Shown here: one piece after another, positions 43,263-56,018 of the stretch
How the letters are laid out: each line of letters begins with the position of its first letter
Numbering within the stretch: the stretch's first letter is position 1
Assembly: GCA_030374805.1 (NCBI GenBank)
Contig: JARGSG010000014.1
Location: 868,001-932,000 of the forward strand
Source of the DNA: Gracilaria gracilis
Lineage: Eukaryota > Rhodophyta > Florideophyceae > Gracilariales > Gracilariaceae
DNA: 64,000 bases
Direction of reading: 5' to 3'
Notes under the pieces: model-generated
Told to the model about the DNA's origin: nothing
The model's input: only the letters and a program-made list of their open reading frames with translations
Databases searched by the model: none
Program-made: the position numbers and the translations under genes

Positions 43263-44832
43263 CTCCGTTGGCTCCTGTACCTATTAAGGATTTGTCGACA
43301 ACGGTTGAAGACCTTTGGCCCCAATTAGAAGATCGAGCAAAATCTATTTTTAACGCTACGGTTAATGAAGCTATGACCTCTATGGACATGGACCGCGTTA
43401 CCCGTTTGGTGGTTGATCGAGGCGTGCACGAGCTCTCTCAGCGCATACCGAAATTGGTTGAAACATACCTCTTAACGGGTACCTGGGAGCATATTTACTG
43501 AGTTGTTCAAGGCCTTTGGGTTTCTGAAGTAATGGCAGAAGCCCAAACCTCTGGGGTGAATATGGTTACTCGCATACCACAAGGGATTCCCGCAGGTTTT
43601 TTAGCACCAATCAAGCTACTTTCGGCCGATAGTGCGTACCTACAAGGTTTAAGTAAACGTCAAGAGAGCCATATAGAGATGGGCCCTCGAGACATATACT
43701 TGCCACCCGTTGAAGGTAACGTTCGAAAGGACACCAAAACTGGTGGGCCTGAAGACGATTCGTCTGACATAGAAGAGTGGCAACGAAGAAGAAACCGCAA
43801 GGGTAAAGAAAAAAGGAGGAAGAAAGGAAAAAGTCGCGGCTCCGACTCTGACCCCGATTTCTCGAGCTCCAATACCGATACTGGTTCATCGTCGGACGGT
43901 GAAAGCAAACGTAGACACAAGAAGAAACCAAACAGGTTGGCAGAGAAGTCTTCAACGAGAAATCGTAAAGGTAAGAAGAAATGGTACGAGTCTTCCGACT
44001 CGGATTCGGACACCGATACAACCCTAGAAATGCGTGAGCCACTGAAAGATCTGTTCACCAAAGCGGTTGATTATAGGTCATATCGGTTGAGAAACCAATC
44101 GTCTGCTTACACCCAAGAGGTTGCAAAGAAGATGACCAAGCACCATAAGAAGCTCAGCTTCCAGATGGGTGATACTACCCTCACAGGTGATGATCCCATT
44201 GCGATAATTGGGTTTCTGCAGAAGATCAAGATTGCATGTGACCAAAATGGTTTTTCCGAAGGTGCTGCCATGTGGTTATTCCAGTTTTACCTTAAAGGTC
44301 AAGCTTACCACTTGCTGCAAGGCAGGCTCCGTGGATATACCCTGGCGGTTGATGGAGAGGGAACAGAGATGATAGAGACATATCCAGAAGTGTTAATTTC
44401 ATGCTGGAAACTTATGCTACTGATGAGATTATCCAAGAAGGTTACACGGAGATGCAGTCATATCGCCAGCGCTCTAGCCAAACCAAAATGGAATTCTCGC
44501 TGGGCCTTTGGAATCTGGCCACCCGATGCGGTAATTTCTTTACCACTAGTAGGTGGAAGCCGCTATTTGCCTGCAATGTCGACAAAGCGATCCGTTCGCA
44601 GGAACGCAACTACCTGGCGAACAACCGTAAGGTGGACTATAATGGGCTTGACTGTTATGCCCAGGGGCTCAGCGACACTCTCTGTCATGGAAAAAAGCCG
44701 TCGGCGCCCCATACCTCAAATGACAAACCGAAACGGTCAGTATTGGAGCTAGAAAAAAGCACTGCCTCAGAGGGTGATTCGCTCATTCGCATACCAACAG
44801 GGATGGCAGTTAATCTCGTGACTGCGCCGTAG
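43263..44832 (+). pseudogene. Gypsy 1 gag remnant
   Basis: Helical, charged gag-like sequence in several frames with a long Ser/Asp/Lys-rich stretch (about 43,780-44,020) and a retrotransposon-gag-like helical domain (about 44,040-44,800). The upstream part of gag lies at about 15,300-15,459, on the far side of elements A and B. Fossil, broken. Confidence 0.65.
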
Positions 44833-45290
44833 GCTCAGTCCCAAGCCACCTCTATTGGTAATTGGTCGTTGACAGTGCCACCAGCTTCGGTAAGGTCGCC
44901 ACCAAGTGCGGCGAGCACTCAACAAACCTCAACGAGTGGTTCGTAAGCATTCTCATATGCTACAGCACCGACCAATCCGGTTCCCAGACCTACCTCTATG
45001 GCAATGTCTGATACCCAGACAGGTGAATTGGTTTCCTGGCTCTGTTTATCGCCAGACCATCTGGCAAACAGATGTGACAAAATACCCCCAGGGGTGTGAG
45101 AACTTCTGATCAGTGCCAGGCAGCAAAACCACCGTAACTTATATGGATCTGGAAAGAGAGTTCAAGCTCAACCATCACCGTCGCAGGTTCATCTCGTCGA
45201 GGAAACACCAATCTTGGAGAAGGACAGTACCGCTCAGGAGGATCAGAAAAATACCGAACGCTTAGGGTAGGGGCCACCTCTAACCGTGAA

Positions 45291-48200
45291 TTGGCAGGTC
45301 CACCGATACCGGAACGGGGACCCTTAAGGGTGGAAAATGAACAATCAGATGTACCCAATGTGGTTTATCTGATGAAGTACAATAACTATATAGTTAATGC
45401 TTCAGTAAGCTCTCTCAGTTACTTACAGGTTCCCGTTGCGTGTGTACTTGATACCGGTGCCAGTCTGAATGTTCTAAACGCTCGGGTCATACCCGATGCG
45501 GTCTTACGAAAAATTCGGCCTGCCTCGACTATCAACCCATTGGTGGACGCTAACGAGCACCCACTGCACCTTAGAGGAATGTTGAATATTGTGGTATAAC
45601 TTGGAACCATGAAGGTAAAGCTCAATTTCTTTGTAGTGAATCCTCTGGCGACAGACTGTATCCTCGGGACCAACTTTATTGACAAACATGTCAAGGCAAT
45701 TTTGCCAGGGTCCCGAACGATTGCTCCCCGTCAAGGTGGTCGTATTGCTATAGTAGGAAATACGGAAACCAAGAATGGTTGGCGTCAGAAGCCGAGGTCC
45801 AATGCACCCACCGAAACGGTCTCACACAAGATACGGCTCACCAAACTGGTTTCAATCTCGGCTATGACCCAAATGGTAGTGAATGTCTCATGCGCGAAAC
45901 CAGGATTGGTTATGATACAGAACCATCCTAGATTAGCAGAGAGACATCTCGCCTTGATGGGAAACGGGATCATTGACAACATCCCTAACCAAACCTTCAA
46001 GTTGTACCTGAGTAGTTTTAGCAATCATACTGTTAAGTTACCCGATAATACCACTATTGGGATTGCATTACCGGCACCACAAGGGTTTTTACAGTCTCAC
46101 CTAGTGAGCTGGGCGAGGTCACCACCTCTAAGGAAGGAGGAGGAATAGAGGCGCCATATCCCTCATATGCGCCCACGTTATCGACAAACACCAAAATGGA
46201 ACAGAAGATCACCGATACCTTTAAGGTTGAAGATCAGGAAAAGAACATGGAACTGGACCCAGTGCGGAATTGGAGAGAGGAAGTCCAGATCGGTGAGGAG
46301 AGTAAGGCTCTCCGAGACCAGATCTTCAGTCTCTTAGAAGAATTTGAACCGATGTGGTCGGGCCGGTTAGGCCAAATAGAGGCTACAGAGCACCGTATTG
46401 ATATGGTCCCTGGCTGCAAACCAGTTTAAGAGCAGCCTTACGGAGCAGGTCCGAAAACCCGTGAGGTTGAGCTCAATGAGGTCGAGGGAATGCTCCCTGA
46501 AGATGTCATAGAACCGGCAAATACGGACTGGGCCAGCCCTGTGGTTCTGGTCACAAAGAAGAATGATATCCGTATGTGGTTCTAGGTGGACTACAGAAGA
46601 CTGAATAGTATGGCCATCAGGGATTCGTACCCAATACTTGGAATAGACGAGTGTATACATTTGTTGGGCAACGCCAAGATCTTTACTACGCTCGATGCCA
46701 CTTTTGGTTATTGGCAGGTACCTATCAGGGAAGGAGACAAGGACAAAACTATTTTTACTTTCCACTCCGGGTTATTCCGCTTTATGCGCATCCCTTTTGG
46801 GTTGCGAAATGCGTCGGCTACCTTTCAGAGGGCGTTGGATATATTCCTTTCGAAGGTGAAGTGGAGAACCGCTCTGGACATCGATGATTTAATCACATAT
46901 CCCAGAATGGTAGAGGAGCACTTCCACCATGTTAGGGAAGTTCTAAACCTTTTGAGGGAATCAGAAGTAACCCTGAAGCTCCGCAAGTGCGAATTCTCTA
47001 CCAAGGAGGAAGAATATCTAGTCCATATTGTCAGCCCTGGAAGGTTAGAAGTGAGGCCGCGGAACATCCGGGCCGTGCCGGAAGCGAAGCCACCCATGTT
47101 CCAAACGTAAATCCGATCCTTTATAGGTTTGTGCAATGTGTACCGCCGGTTTATCAAAGGATTTGTCAACAAAGTGGCTCCCCTCAACAGGAAGCGGCTG
47201 AAAAGCCAACCTACAAGGTTTCAACGTCTTACCAATGAGGAGATGGACGCGTTTGAGGCACTGAAACATGCGCTCTTGACACCTCCCATCTTGGCACTAC
47301 CCAAAATTGGTTTACGATACACATTGGATACCGACGCTTCGGACGCCCAAATTGGTTGTTGTCTTATGCAGGAGCAAGAAAACGGCGACAAATGGCCCAT
47401 AGGGTACTGGAGCCGTTCTCTGCACGCTACAGAAAAGAGTTACACAACAACCGAAAAGAAGTTTCTAGCTGTGGTCTGGAGCATGCTGATGCTCCTTCCC
47501 TACCTATATGGTGAGAGGTTTACGCTTCAAACCGACCACGACGCCCTGCGGTGGATACTCGATCTCGCCGACGCATCGGGCAGACCTGCCCGATGGCGGT
47601 TATGACTCTCAGAGTTCGAGTACGACATGCAGTACCGTCCAGGTATAAAGCACAATGTTGTAAACGCAATCTCTCGCATTACCAGAGATGGATTGGGTAC
47701 CGAACCGGTAGAAGATGATATTCCATGCTTTATCATCTCTGCAGACCCTGTTGGTGATAATGATACCTTACAAGGTTACTGGACTTTACCAGAAGAGGAT
47801 ACGTGGTTTAATGACGCCATCGCTAGGAAAATACTTGCCCTTGAGGAGACAGACCTCATGCCGATTACCCGTGACGAATTCTTGAGAGAGCAAGCGAACG
47901 ATGTTTATTGCCGCTCTCTCATGAACCAATTAGGTATGAAGGACTTACACTTTGACGTCGACCGGAATGGTTTCCTTATTAGGAGAGCTCCCATCGATGG
48001 TTCCATTCAAAAGGTGGTGCCAAAGGTACTGCGCCCTAGGGTACTGTATCTTGCCCACTACCCAAGGCTATCAGGACACCCTGGAGGTACGAGAATGTAC
48101 TACAACTTGAGACAAGGGTGCTACTAGCCTATGAGGCTAATGATGTGTATACCTTTGTAGGTCAATGCGAATCATGCGTACGTACCCGGAGAGGTCTCCA

Positions 48201-50092
48201 CAAACATCAGAAATATCTGAAGTTGTTTCCCGCAGCGGGTCCTGTTGAATTCGTAGCAATCGGCCTTTTACGTCTACTGCCGAAGACCACTAAGGGGTAT
48301 CAGTACATCATCGTGATTGCGGACAAGTTTTTGAAGCTCATCAGAGCCCTATCTTTGAAGGATACGAAGTCAACCACCCTCGCAGTCGCATTCTTCAACA
48401 ATTAGATCTATCCGTATGGTGCACCGCTTCATCTACTTACTGACAATGGTTCGAATCTTGCTTCGAACTTCTTTGAAGCTGTGTGTAACCTACTTCGTAT
48501 TAAGCACTACTTTTGCACTGTTTATCATCCGCAAACGAATGGGCAAGTAGAGCGCTTTAACCGAACGCTTGTATCTAGATGCGTGACTACACAGAGGAAC
48601 ACCAAACTGGTTGGGAGTCGCTTGTTCAGCCTTTGACTTCACTATTGTAGCTTTCAGGTCCATCGAGCGACGCAGACTACGCCGTTCGATCTGATCTTGT
48701 CAAGACACCCGCCAGGTATTGTTGTTGAAGAAGACCCGACCGGACAAGAACCAGCAGCTTTGCTTACACCCTCGCAGGTTGAGCGCAATACCCTTGTAAG
48801 ATTAAAAGGAGCTCTAAAGTATGCAGAGAGCGAGCTCACAGCATCCCAGAAGCGGTGCAAGGACGGCTACTACCGAAAGGTAACCAAAGTGGTAACGGTT
48901 ATGCCGCGTCAATATGTATTTATTGACTACCATCCGAAAGGAGTGAGACCGCGACCAGGTGATGAAGCTGACGACGAAGCCATTGATAGGGATATCAATT
49001 CTAAGCTCCTAACGAATCATCGGGACCTTTCAAGATAGTGCGGGCAACCGACCACACGGTAACGGTGAACCAAAATGGTGTAGAGAATACAATCTCTATT
49101 GACCGAATCACGGTCGCCCCTGAAACGAATAAACTTCGAATAGAGCGACGAGGGTCGGCGCGAGCCCCACGAACAGTGTCTTTGAGGGCTCGTGTGGTAT
49201 AATGCACAAAAAGTGAGAGAGTCCGAAGCGGTCTTGAAACGAGAGCGGCGGCAGCGTACAGTCGTGTGACTGTAATGATTCCGAACGGGGAGAGGAGGGC
49301 GGAAGCACCGGGCGGTCGAGAGGAGATTGGACGGTTAGTATCACCAGGCACGTACAGAAACGTGCGGAAGGGTACGAAAGGTCTGATAAACCCAATAAAG
49401 AAGTAGCCGTGCGGTCTATCGTGAGTGCATACTAACGAAGAAGACGTTCGGCAGAAGATGCTTGTCGTTCACGATTGGGGTCTCGAGAGATCCGAGCTAC
49501 AACTAAATATCGGGCCTGGGCCCCCTACTGACTACTGTACGATCGGCCTAATTTGCATTGTCATTACCCAACCTACACACGTGTCTAACTTGTACGCTGT
49601 GCCAACCCGTCCGGCACTAGATCACCAAATAGTACACGTGGCGGTGCCACTGCACCGGCCGAACGTGCACTACCCCTTTCATCAATCGTATACACCGCGC
49701 ACCAGCTCCGGCCCAGTATAGTACAGCTCGGCCCGGAGACTCAAAAACACCAATTGACGTTAATGACGACGATCAAGGTGACGACCCAGACTACGTTCCA
49801 CCGACGGGGATTTCTATCGCTCCTCCTCCAGAGGCGACGAACATTTCAGGTGGGGACGGAGCAATGGCTCATCCAGATCAAAATAGTGAAGACCTGTCTT
49901 CTCAGGTTTCAAACGAGTTCCCGGTGGAACATCTCGTCGGCCACCGCCGAACCCAAGAAGGTCTAAAGTACACAGTACGCTGGTATGGTTGGGGCGCCGA
50001 CGGTGATACCGCCGAGCCGCCCTCAGCCATTTCACATCACTTTCGGGTGAGCTACTGTTGGAACAGAGGCCGAGATATGCCTGAAGATGGAT
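45291..50092 (+). pseudogene. Gypsy 1 pol remnant
   Basis: Recognisable Ty3/gypsy pol parts in order: aspartic protease (DTGA-type site near 45,455), reverse transcriptase (about 46,550-47,100), RNase H (about 47,300-47,600), integrase (about 47,900-48,900) and a C-terminal chromodomain (about 49,900-50,060). The chromodomain places it among the chromoviruses. The frame is broken in several places and additionally split by a solo LTR. Fossil. Confidence 0.8.
49193..49725 (-). mobile_element. Solo LTR of the gypsy 2 family, antisense in gypsy 1
   Basis: The 533-bp segment starts TGTGGTATAATGCAC and ends AGTATAGTACA (TG...CA). It is the reverse complement of the gypsy 2 5' LTR at 56,019-56,560. 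The 5-bp sequence GCTCG occurs on both sides (49,188-49,192 and 49,726-49,730), a clear target duplication. The open frame that can be read through it is incidental, since it lies wholly within LTR sequence. Confidence 0.85.
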
Positions 50093-52390
50093 AGAACATT
50101 ATAAGTGATGCGCTGCTCGTAGGGAAGGGAGAGGCTATTTTCTCTCTTTCTCTCATTCGCTGCGCACTTCACCGTTATGATAGCTGAAGCTAACTGCAAC
50201 ACCTAACGGGATAACTTTAATGAAGGAGCTTAGACCAATTGGGATGGTTGAATCAAAGTGGACAGAAGAGACCACGAATGTTTGCCAGAAGACCGTGAAG
50301 GTTTGGCGATGACGTACCGAATGAAGTCCGAGGGTAGATGTGCTGCGCGCGTCGGCGTCGGGGTGGCGCTGAAGCTGGCACGCAGCAGCCACGCATGCGC
50401 TCTTGCATGGCACGCGCCGCGCACGCATTGCGTTAAACCCAAGTGGTGAAAGTCGAAAAAATCAGGTTTTTGATAAGCGAGAGACGCGCGCCAGATCCGC
50501 GGAGCCCCGCGCTTGGTAACCAATTCGGTGTACACTATTATGTGTAGGGAGCGCGAACCAGCATGGTCAAAAACTCTAAGTATTTTGGCCGTACCGCACT
50601 CGCAAATCTGCCATTCTCAGCCTCTGAAACGGCTTGGTTTCCGAGATACATAGCAAAAATTATTTCGGCGGTTTTGACACCGTTTAGAGGGGTAATTTCG
50701 GCGTGCAATTTTTTGATTCGCCTTGCAAGTAACCTCATGGGTCTAATGCAGCGCGGGCCCGTATGCGCGCCAAGAGATCTTGCAGAACCATTCAAGTATG
50801 TTGCTGGCGTACGCGCGTCAGCGCGCGGCACCCACCAAGTTACCAAACCAGTACTACGTGACGCTCGCTTCGCACAGAAGTGCAACCCCAAAGCCTACCA
50901 ATTTTGGTTTGAGTTGTTTATGGCAGTCACCCAGATAGTTGCTGTGAAGAACCAAACCCTCGTGGCCATGAAGAACGACACCCATGGGGATTGATGCGGT
51001 CTGGAATGAACCTTACAGTTGGAGCATGGAACTGCGCCGGAGACATTAATGATGCTGGGCAGCCCTTTATGGTACGATGGAAACCTTGAACGTGTTCCAA
51101 AGTTTTGGAAATCAGAAAGGGAGCATGAAATGAGCCTGCATGGTACTATGGTGAATCTTTATGGAACAGCATAATCGACCATTATGGTAACGAAGGGCAA
51201 GAAAGCAAAATTAATGGCACATGCCAGTACCTATATGGTGATGCCGCAACCATCGAGGGACTAAGAACACCACTACGGGATGAGAGCGAGGCCAGAAAGG
51301 ACATGAATACACCTCGAACGGTCTAGAAGAGAGCACGTTTTTCTGCTTATCATCAAAGTTTGTGTCCTTATGAGATAAGAAAGCAAGCGAGACCTATGTG
51401 GTATTCTTTGAAGAAAGAACAGACATGGTTTCTAGATGGTTATGTCGCTTTTTGAACACGTTAAGGTTTCGCGCTCGTCATGGATGATCGACACCAAGGG
51501 TGGTTTGATGCCTATGAGACTGGAACTCTATGTTGCAGTACACTGCAGAGGTCAACAGAAGCGGCCATCCATACACCTCAGGGGTACTGAATGAAGCGCA
51601 AAGCACATCGCTCACAGCGACAGAGTGTATCCCTTAGGAATCGTCTACATCTTGCACCAGGCCGGTATTCACACCTGTCAGTGGCGGGAATAGACACCTT
51701 CAAGGTATAGCTTCTCAGCAAGGAACGAGGGACAGTGTCTCCTATTTGGCCCGAATCGCGTAAATCCTGAAGGGGGCAAGTAGGTTGACCTGCTAGTCAT
51801 GTCCAAATTGGTAATTGCACGAACTCGAATGGTGTCATCGGCCTAAACCAATATGCGAAGGCTACGACCAATATGGGAAGGCAGGAGCCCCTAAGAGATT
51901 GTGGTACCCTGAAGAGGTGGAAATCTACACGAGTTCTTTTGCGAGTATACCCAAGTGGTTAGTGAAAAAAGAATCTCATGGTATCGCAATGGTTGCCACC
52001 AGGTTGCCATCACCCAGAAGATGGCCAGGGCACAATCCAAACTGGTTTTCAAAGTCCATGAAGGTGAAACCGGGAGAGGTCGTGCGTTCCAAAAATGAAA
52101 ATGGTACCCACCACGGTTGTATCGAGAGGCGCTCCCAATTGTGGTACAAGCGCGGCGCAAATCGCAAGGCAACCAAAGCGATGTGCCGAGAACCCGGTTG
52201 GTATGGCAATGCAACCAAGCTTGGTAAAATGGTTGAAAAGCCACGAGGGCGTGGCTCAAGGAAGGGAAGGGGTCTGTAGTACAATTAGACCTCAGTGGGT
52301 TGGTGCCATGTGGGCCTACTTGTGAACATTGCTGGCTGCACTTCACCCAATTGGTATTCCCTATTTTAAATTCCTAATATCTAATTTCTA
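50093..52390. other. Gypsy 1 3' internal region, no assignable gene
   Basis: Short frames only, for example about 140 codons at 50,563 and 150 at 51,815, without recognisable domains. It may be untranslated sequence of the element or contain unrecognised insertions. Confidence 0.4.
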
Positions 52391-52639
52391 ATCTAGTTTA
52401 GCTTAACATTGCTTGCCCATGACAGTAGGTCATGGGCGCAGCCGATGACGTCATGCCCGCATCGGAGATCGGCGTCGGTGCACCTTGTATATATTGTGGT
52501 GCACCTCGCCTTCCCCCTCAGGTATTGTAAAGCCAGGCACCATTAGGGCAGTACTTATACTCTTGGTCACTTGCTACTCTATTACTATTCAAGTTTTACC
52601 GCGCGTTGACGTCTACTACCATACAACTACACGGTGTAG

Positions 52640-52779
52640 ACTAGTTGCCCCACCGTTTGCCTCTGTGGGTTTCAGGTGCCCTACTACCATATTGGTTGTT
52701 TGTCTTTCCACTTTAGGTTGAGCCCCCGCGCGCTCCCACTACCAGGCGGACCCCGCACCTTATCGGTATTTGTACGACA
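52640..52779 (+). repeat. Gypsy 1 3' LTR, 3' part
   Basis: Matches 15,020-15,163 and ends TATTTGTACGACA. A TATATA at about 52,487 and the palindrome GCCCATGAC...GTCATGGGC at about 52,408-52,430 lie upstream and probably belong to the promoter part of the same LTR, whose start I place tentatively near 52,390. Confidence 0.7.
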
Positions 52780-52844
52780 TATTCATCCTCATATTATGGA
52801 CGAATGTGCGTTCAAGTCAGCCGTTTACCTAATGAACAGTGGTT

Positions 52845-53182
52845 CCTAACAGGAGAAGCGCAGCAACCCTGTTCTAAAACTGAGAGAACCGTTTGCATCA
52901 AACCCTCGGAAACCAATAGAATACAGTTTCGGTATTCTGAATAACCGTTTCTCGGTACTCAAGACAGGTTTGCGGTTCCCCCACGAGGACAATATAGTCA
53001 GGTTCATTAGCTTGTGTGTTATATTGCACAATTTGTGTATCGACCGAGGGGATGACAGCGAGGATTTTTCACAAGTAGAAGAAGACGTGGAATCCCACAC
53101 CGTGTCCGCAGAACCAAGTGATGGAAAGCGTCAGAGAGATGCACTACTTTACTTTGCCATGAAAAACTGTGGAAAGAAATGA
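52845..53182 (+). pseudogene. Harbinger transposase C-terminal fragment, second family
   Basis: The plus strand encodes KRSNPVLKLREPFASNPRKP followed by IEYSFGILNNRFSVLKTGLR, then FISLCVILHNLCIDRGDD and an acidic/basic tail to the stop at 53,182. E in IEYSFG is the third catalytic residue of the DDE triad, and LHNLCIDRGD is the usual C-terminal signature. The N-terminal two thirds is missing, cut off close to the gypsy 1 LTR. It differs clearly from the transposase at 182-1,447. Confidence 0.72.
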
Positions 53183-53482
53183 ACTACATTTTTCTATCAT
53201 CTTGGAAAACAATGAAAGCATTTCTTTGTCACAATTCTCCGCTCGATCAAGGTGTTCGAGAAATTTGTTTTTTTGGTCCTTAACCAAGCTTTTAAGGTTC
53301 GACTTCTTAGCTACAAGGACGCGCTTGCGACTTTTCCTCAAAATCGTCGTGACTAGCGTTGCGTCAGTTGCAGATTCCAACACAGCAGGAGGGTCATGCC
53401 ATGCTTTTCTGTTTTTCAGTTCATGCATTTCTGCAAAGAAGTACGGCTTGTTGAAAAAGTCTTCATCGTCGGCATCTTGCAA
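53144..53482 (-). CDS. Small 112-aa helical protein, convergent with the Harbinger fragment
   Basis: The frame encodes a charged helical protein (KDQKNKFLEHLDRAENCDKE, then MLSLFSKMIEKC) that overlaps the transposase tail by 39 bp in the opposite orientation. Harbinger elements often carry a second Myb-like protein, and the C-terminal part resembles such coiled tails in character only. It could equally be a truncated host frame. No family recognised. Confidence 0.35.
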   Translation of the reverse strand: MQDADDEDFFNKPYFFAEMHELKNRKAWHDPPAVLESATDATLVTTILRKSRKRVLVAKKSNLKSLVKDQKNKFLEHLDRAENCDKEMLSLFSKMIEKCSSFLSTVFHGKVK

Positions 53483-54078
53483 AAAATGACTGATCTTATC
53501 AATATAGCCAGAATATTTTTTGGTTCAGTCCAGTAAATTTTTTTGCCATTTTTCAAAGTTCTTTTTATTTTTTCATCTTTTCTGGCGAGTTTTCTGGCAG
53601 CAGCGAAGATTTTTTTATAAACTTGCGTTGGTGATGCTTATTTCCGTAGCTGACTTTTTTCATCTTCGTAAGCAGAGTTCAAACTGTATCTTCATCATAG
53701 TTTTGAACGCTTCTATCGCTTTCGTTTGATGTCTCAGTAACGTCTATAGCAGAATTTTATAGATCTACATCAGATGTGGAAGAAGGAAAAGGTTGTAATG
53801 CAGAATTGTTGTAGGCCTGCTGAGTGTCACCGGCTGTGAGAAAGAGGAGTTAAACGATATCTGGTGTATCAGCGAAGAAAGGTTTGGCTGAGATGCTCCA
53901 CCAATCTCAATGTTACTCAGAAAGTTCCAAGCGCTCATGACAGCAGAGACATATACGCAGCTCACGAGATAATACCACATATGTGCTCACGTAAGCAGAG
54001 CAAATATGTGCTCTCGTTAACAAATATAAAAGTACGAAATACAAAACATAAAGGCACGAGAGTAGCAAGTTCAAATCT
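53483..54078. other. AT-rich stretch without recognised genes
   Basis: T-rich runs near 53,520-53,600 and no convincing frame. The region reaches up to the copia fragment. Confidence 0.4.
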
Positions 54079-56018
54079 CTAACACCCACCCTCGAACTGA
54101 CAATGAGAAACCTGTAGAGCCTTGCGGTACCGTGCAAACACATCACCGATCAGAGACTTCGTGTAAAGATCAGCATGGTTGTTCGTAGACGAAACGTAAC
54201 GCAATTCCACAATACCAGATTGCACAGAGTCCAAAACGTGATGGTACCGTAATTCAGTGTGCTTCACAATGCGGAGCTCTAGTGCGTCTTGCGACCCAGA
54301 TATAGCTCCCATGTTGTCCTGATAAATGATAACAGGATCATGTAGCGGTGAACCGGGATCATGTAAAAAATCGCGAAGCGAAGTGATGTCCTTAAACACA
54401 ATCGGAGAGAGCGTAGAACGCAGCCTCAGCGGTGAAGAGGGCGGTGGATCGTTTTAGCTTAGAGCTCCAAGTGATGGGTACGGAACCAATCGTAACGTAG
54501 AAACCACCCCTCGCGCGGCGCTTGGTGAGATCGCGTCCCCAATCAGCATCACACCAAACTTCCATCTGCATGTTGCTACTGCGGGGTATAGTCAAACCAA
54601 AATCTGCTCTACCTTTCAAGTAGCGGGCCAAATGTTTCATGCAGCGCCAGTGAGATGGTAGCGGTGATGTCAAAAACTTTCCAAGCATAGAAACGGCATC
54701 GCAAATGTCGTGTCTAGTTCGCGTGCTCAACTACAGAAGAGATCCGAGAACTTGGCCGTACGTACCGGTTGCATCACAAGAGACTCCGCCTCCGTTTGTA
54801 GGGGACGAGCTTCCCAAAGAGGGTGATTAAAAGGCAATGGGTACATAACAGGGATAGTCTCATGCATGTGGGTCATATGAATTATGCTCTGGATAAGCGT
54901 TTGCTGGTGTAGGATGATCGCCTCGGCAGTTTCGTGAATAGAAACACCACGGTAACGATCATTACGGTCCAGGTCAGAAATATCTCATTCTTTGAAAAGC
55001 TTTTATTTCGCCCAGTCAACGAGATGTGTGGTGCCGAAGAAATTCAGGCCATCAACGTATGCTAGAATGACTAATATATCCTGATCATTGCGATATAGGT
55101 AAACACACGGAGCAGATTGAAACATCACAGAACTCAATGAACAGAGAAAAGCAGAAAGAGTTTTGAACCACAGCTAAGGAGCCTCGTGTGTACCGTACAA
55201 GGATTTGATAAGCTTGACAACACTTCCGTTGGCTTCTTTGATACCAGGGATCGTTGGGAGAGTAATCAAACTGGGTGGTCTTCTGGCATGTATGCGTGTA
55301 AGAATGCCCCTTTGACATCAACGTGCTGTCGGTCCCATCCATGATAAGTTGCGATAGATAACATGTGGCGGAATACGTCAAAGTTAAGGACTGGTGCATA
55401 AAGACTATCACGATCTGCAGACGACTGGAAATTGCCTCGGGCCACTAGACGTGCTTTGAAGCGTGCTGGGCACCATTTTGATCTCTCTTTAGGAGCAAAA
55501 TGATACCAGATGAAATAGAGGAGCCATGTTCAGCCTCAGCATCGGTGTAGGTTCCAAGTTTGCTTATCGTCTCAAACTCTTTCTGTATGGCTGCCATCCA
55601 AAACTCAGATTCCGGGGAAGAAAGAGCTTGCTTCAAGGTCGGTGTGTCCGAGATACTGATCGATTGGGGTAGGGCTGCGTGCGCCTGGACAATAATACTC
55701 ACTGCGGAGTCTTTCTGGTCTTCACGATCGGTAGAATCCTGGGCAGCATTATTGGAAACATACCCATTTGTGTCAGGGTCATAGGTGGATGATTGGCCAG
55801 AATAGTAAACATGAAAAACATCATCCGATGAGTGTGGTGAGTGTAAAGCAACCGGGTCGTAGTGAGAGACTTCATGATCTTCAGAGTCATTCGCGCTGGG
55901 GAAACTATCTGCTTCAGACAAAGTTTCAAAGGTAGTCACCAGATCACCGATATCAATATCAAAACCATGTTGATCATCGGCTACGGATGAATAAGATGCC
56001 TCTGGAGGAACATCACTG
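54079..56018 (-). mobile_element. Ty1/copia retrotransposon fragment, fossil
   Basis: The minus strand holds the linker after integrase (Ser/Asp-rich, about 55,700-56,000), the start of reverse transcriptase (about 55,450-55,650 and on to about 55,090) and RNase H (about 54,080-54,730). No gag, protease or integrase and no LTR of its own were seen in the window. Gypsy 2 is inserted at its upstream side (56,018/56,019). It has several breaks and is a fossil. Confidence 0.75.

Larger units (their letters stand above)
15020..52779 (+). mobile_element. Ty3/gypsy chromodomain retrotransposon (gypsy 1), fossil, with nested insertions
   Basis: This is an old, broken Ty3/gypsy element. Related LTR ends lie at about 15,020-15,163 and 52,640-52,779; they differ at roughly one base in seven by eye, which suggests considerable age. 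Parts in order are a leader and gag start (about 15,300-15,459), then DNA transposons A and B nested in gag, the rest of gag (43,268-44,830), an aspartic protease (45,290-45,600), reverse transcriptase (about 46,550-47,100), RNase H (47,130-47,610), integrase (about 47,900-48,900) and a chromodomain (about 49,860-50,090). A foreign solo LTR lies between integrase and chromodomain. Without insertions the element is about 9.4 kb. It carries several to a dozen breaks and is a fossil. Confidence 0.85.

Noticed and set aside
49425-49721. Open frame of about 98 codons resembling the start of the minus-strand frame at 56,329-55,445
   Set aside because: Both lie within the same LTR sequence in opposite orientation; the shared frame is a by-product of LTR identity, not a gene.
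51815-52279. 154-codon frame near the gypsy 1 3' end, considered as an envelope-like or accessory gene
   Set aside because: No signal peptide, membrane segment or recognisable domain, and repetitive base composition.
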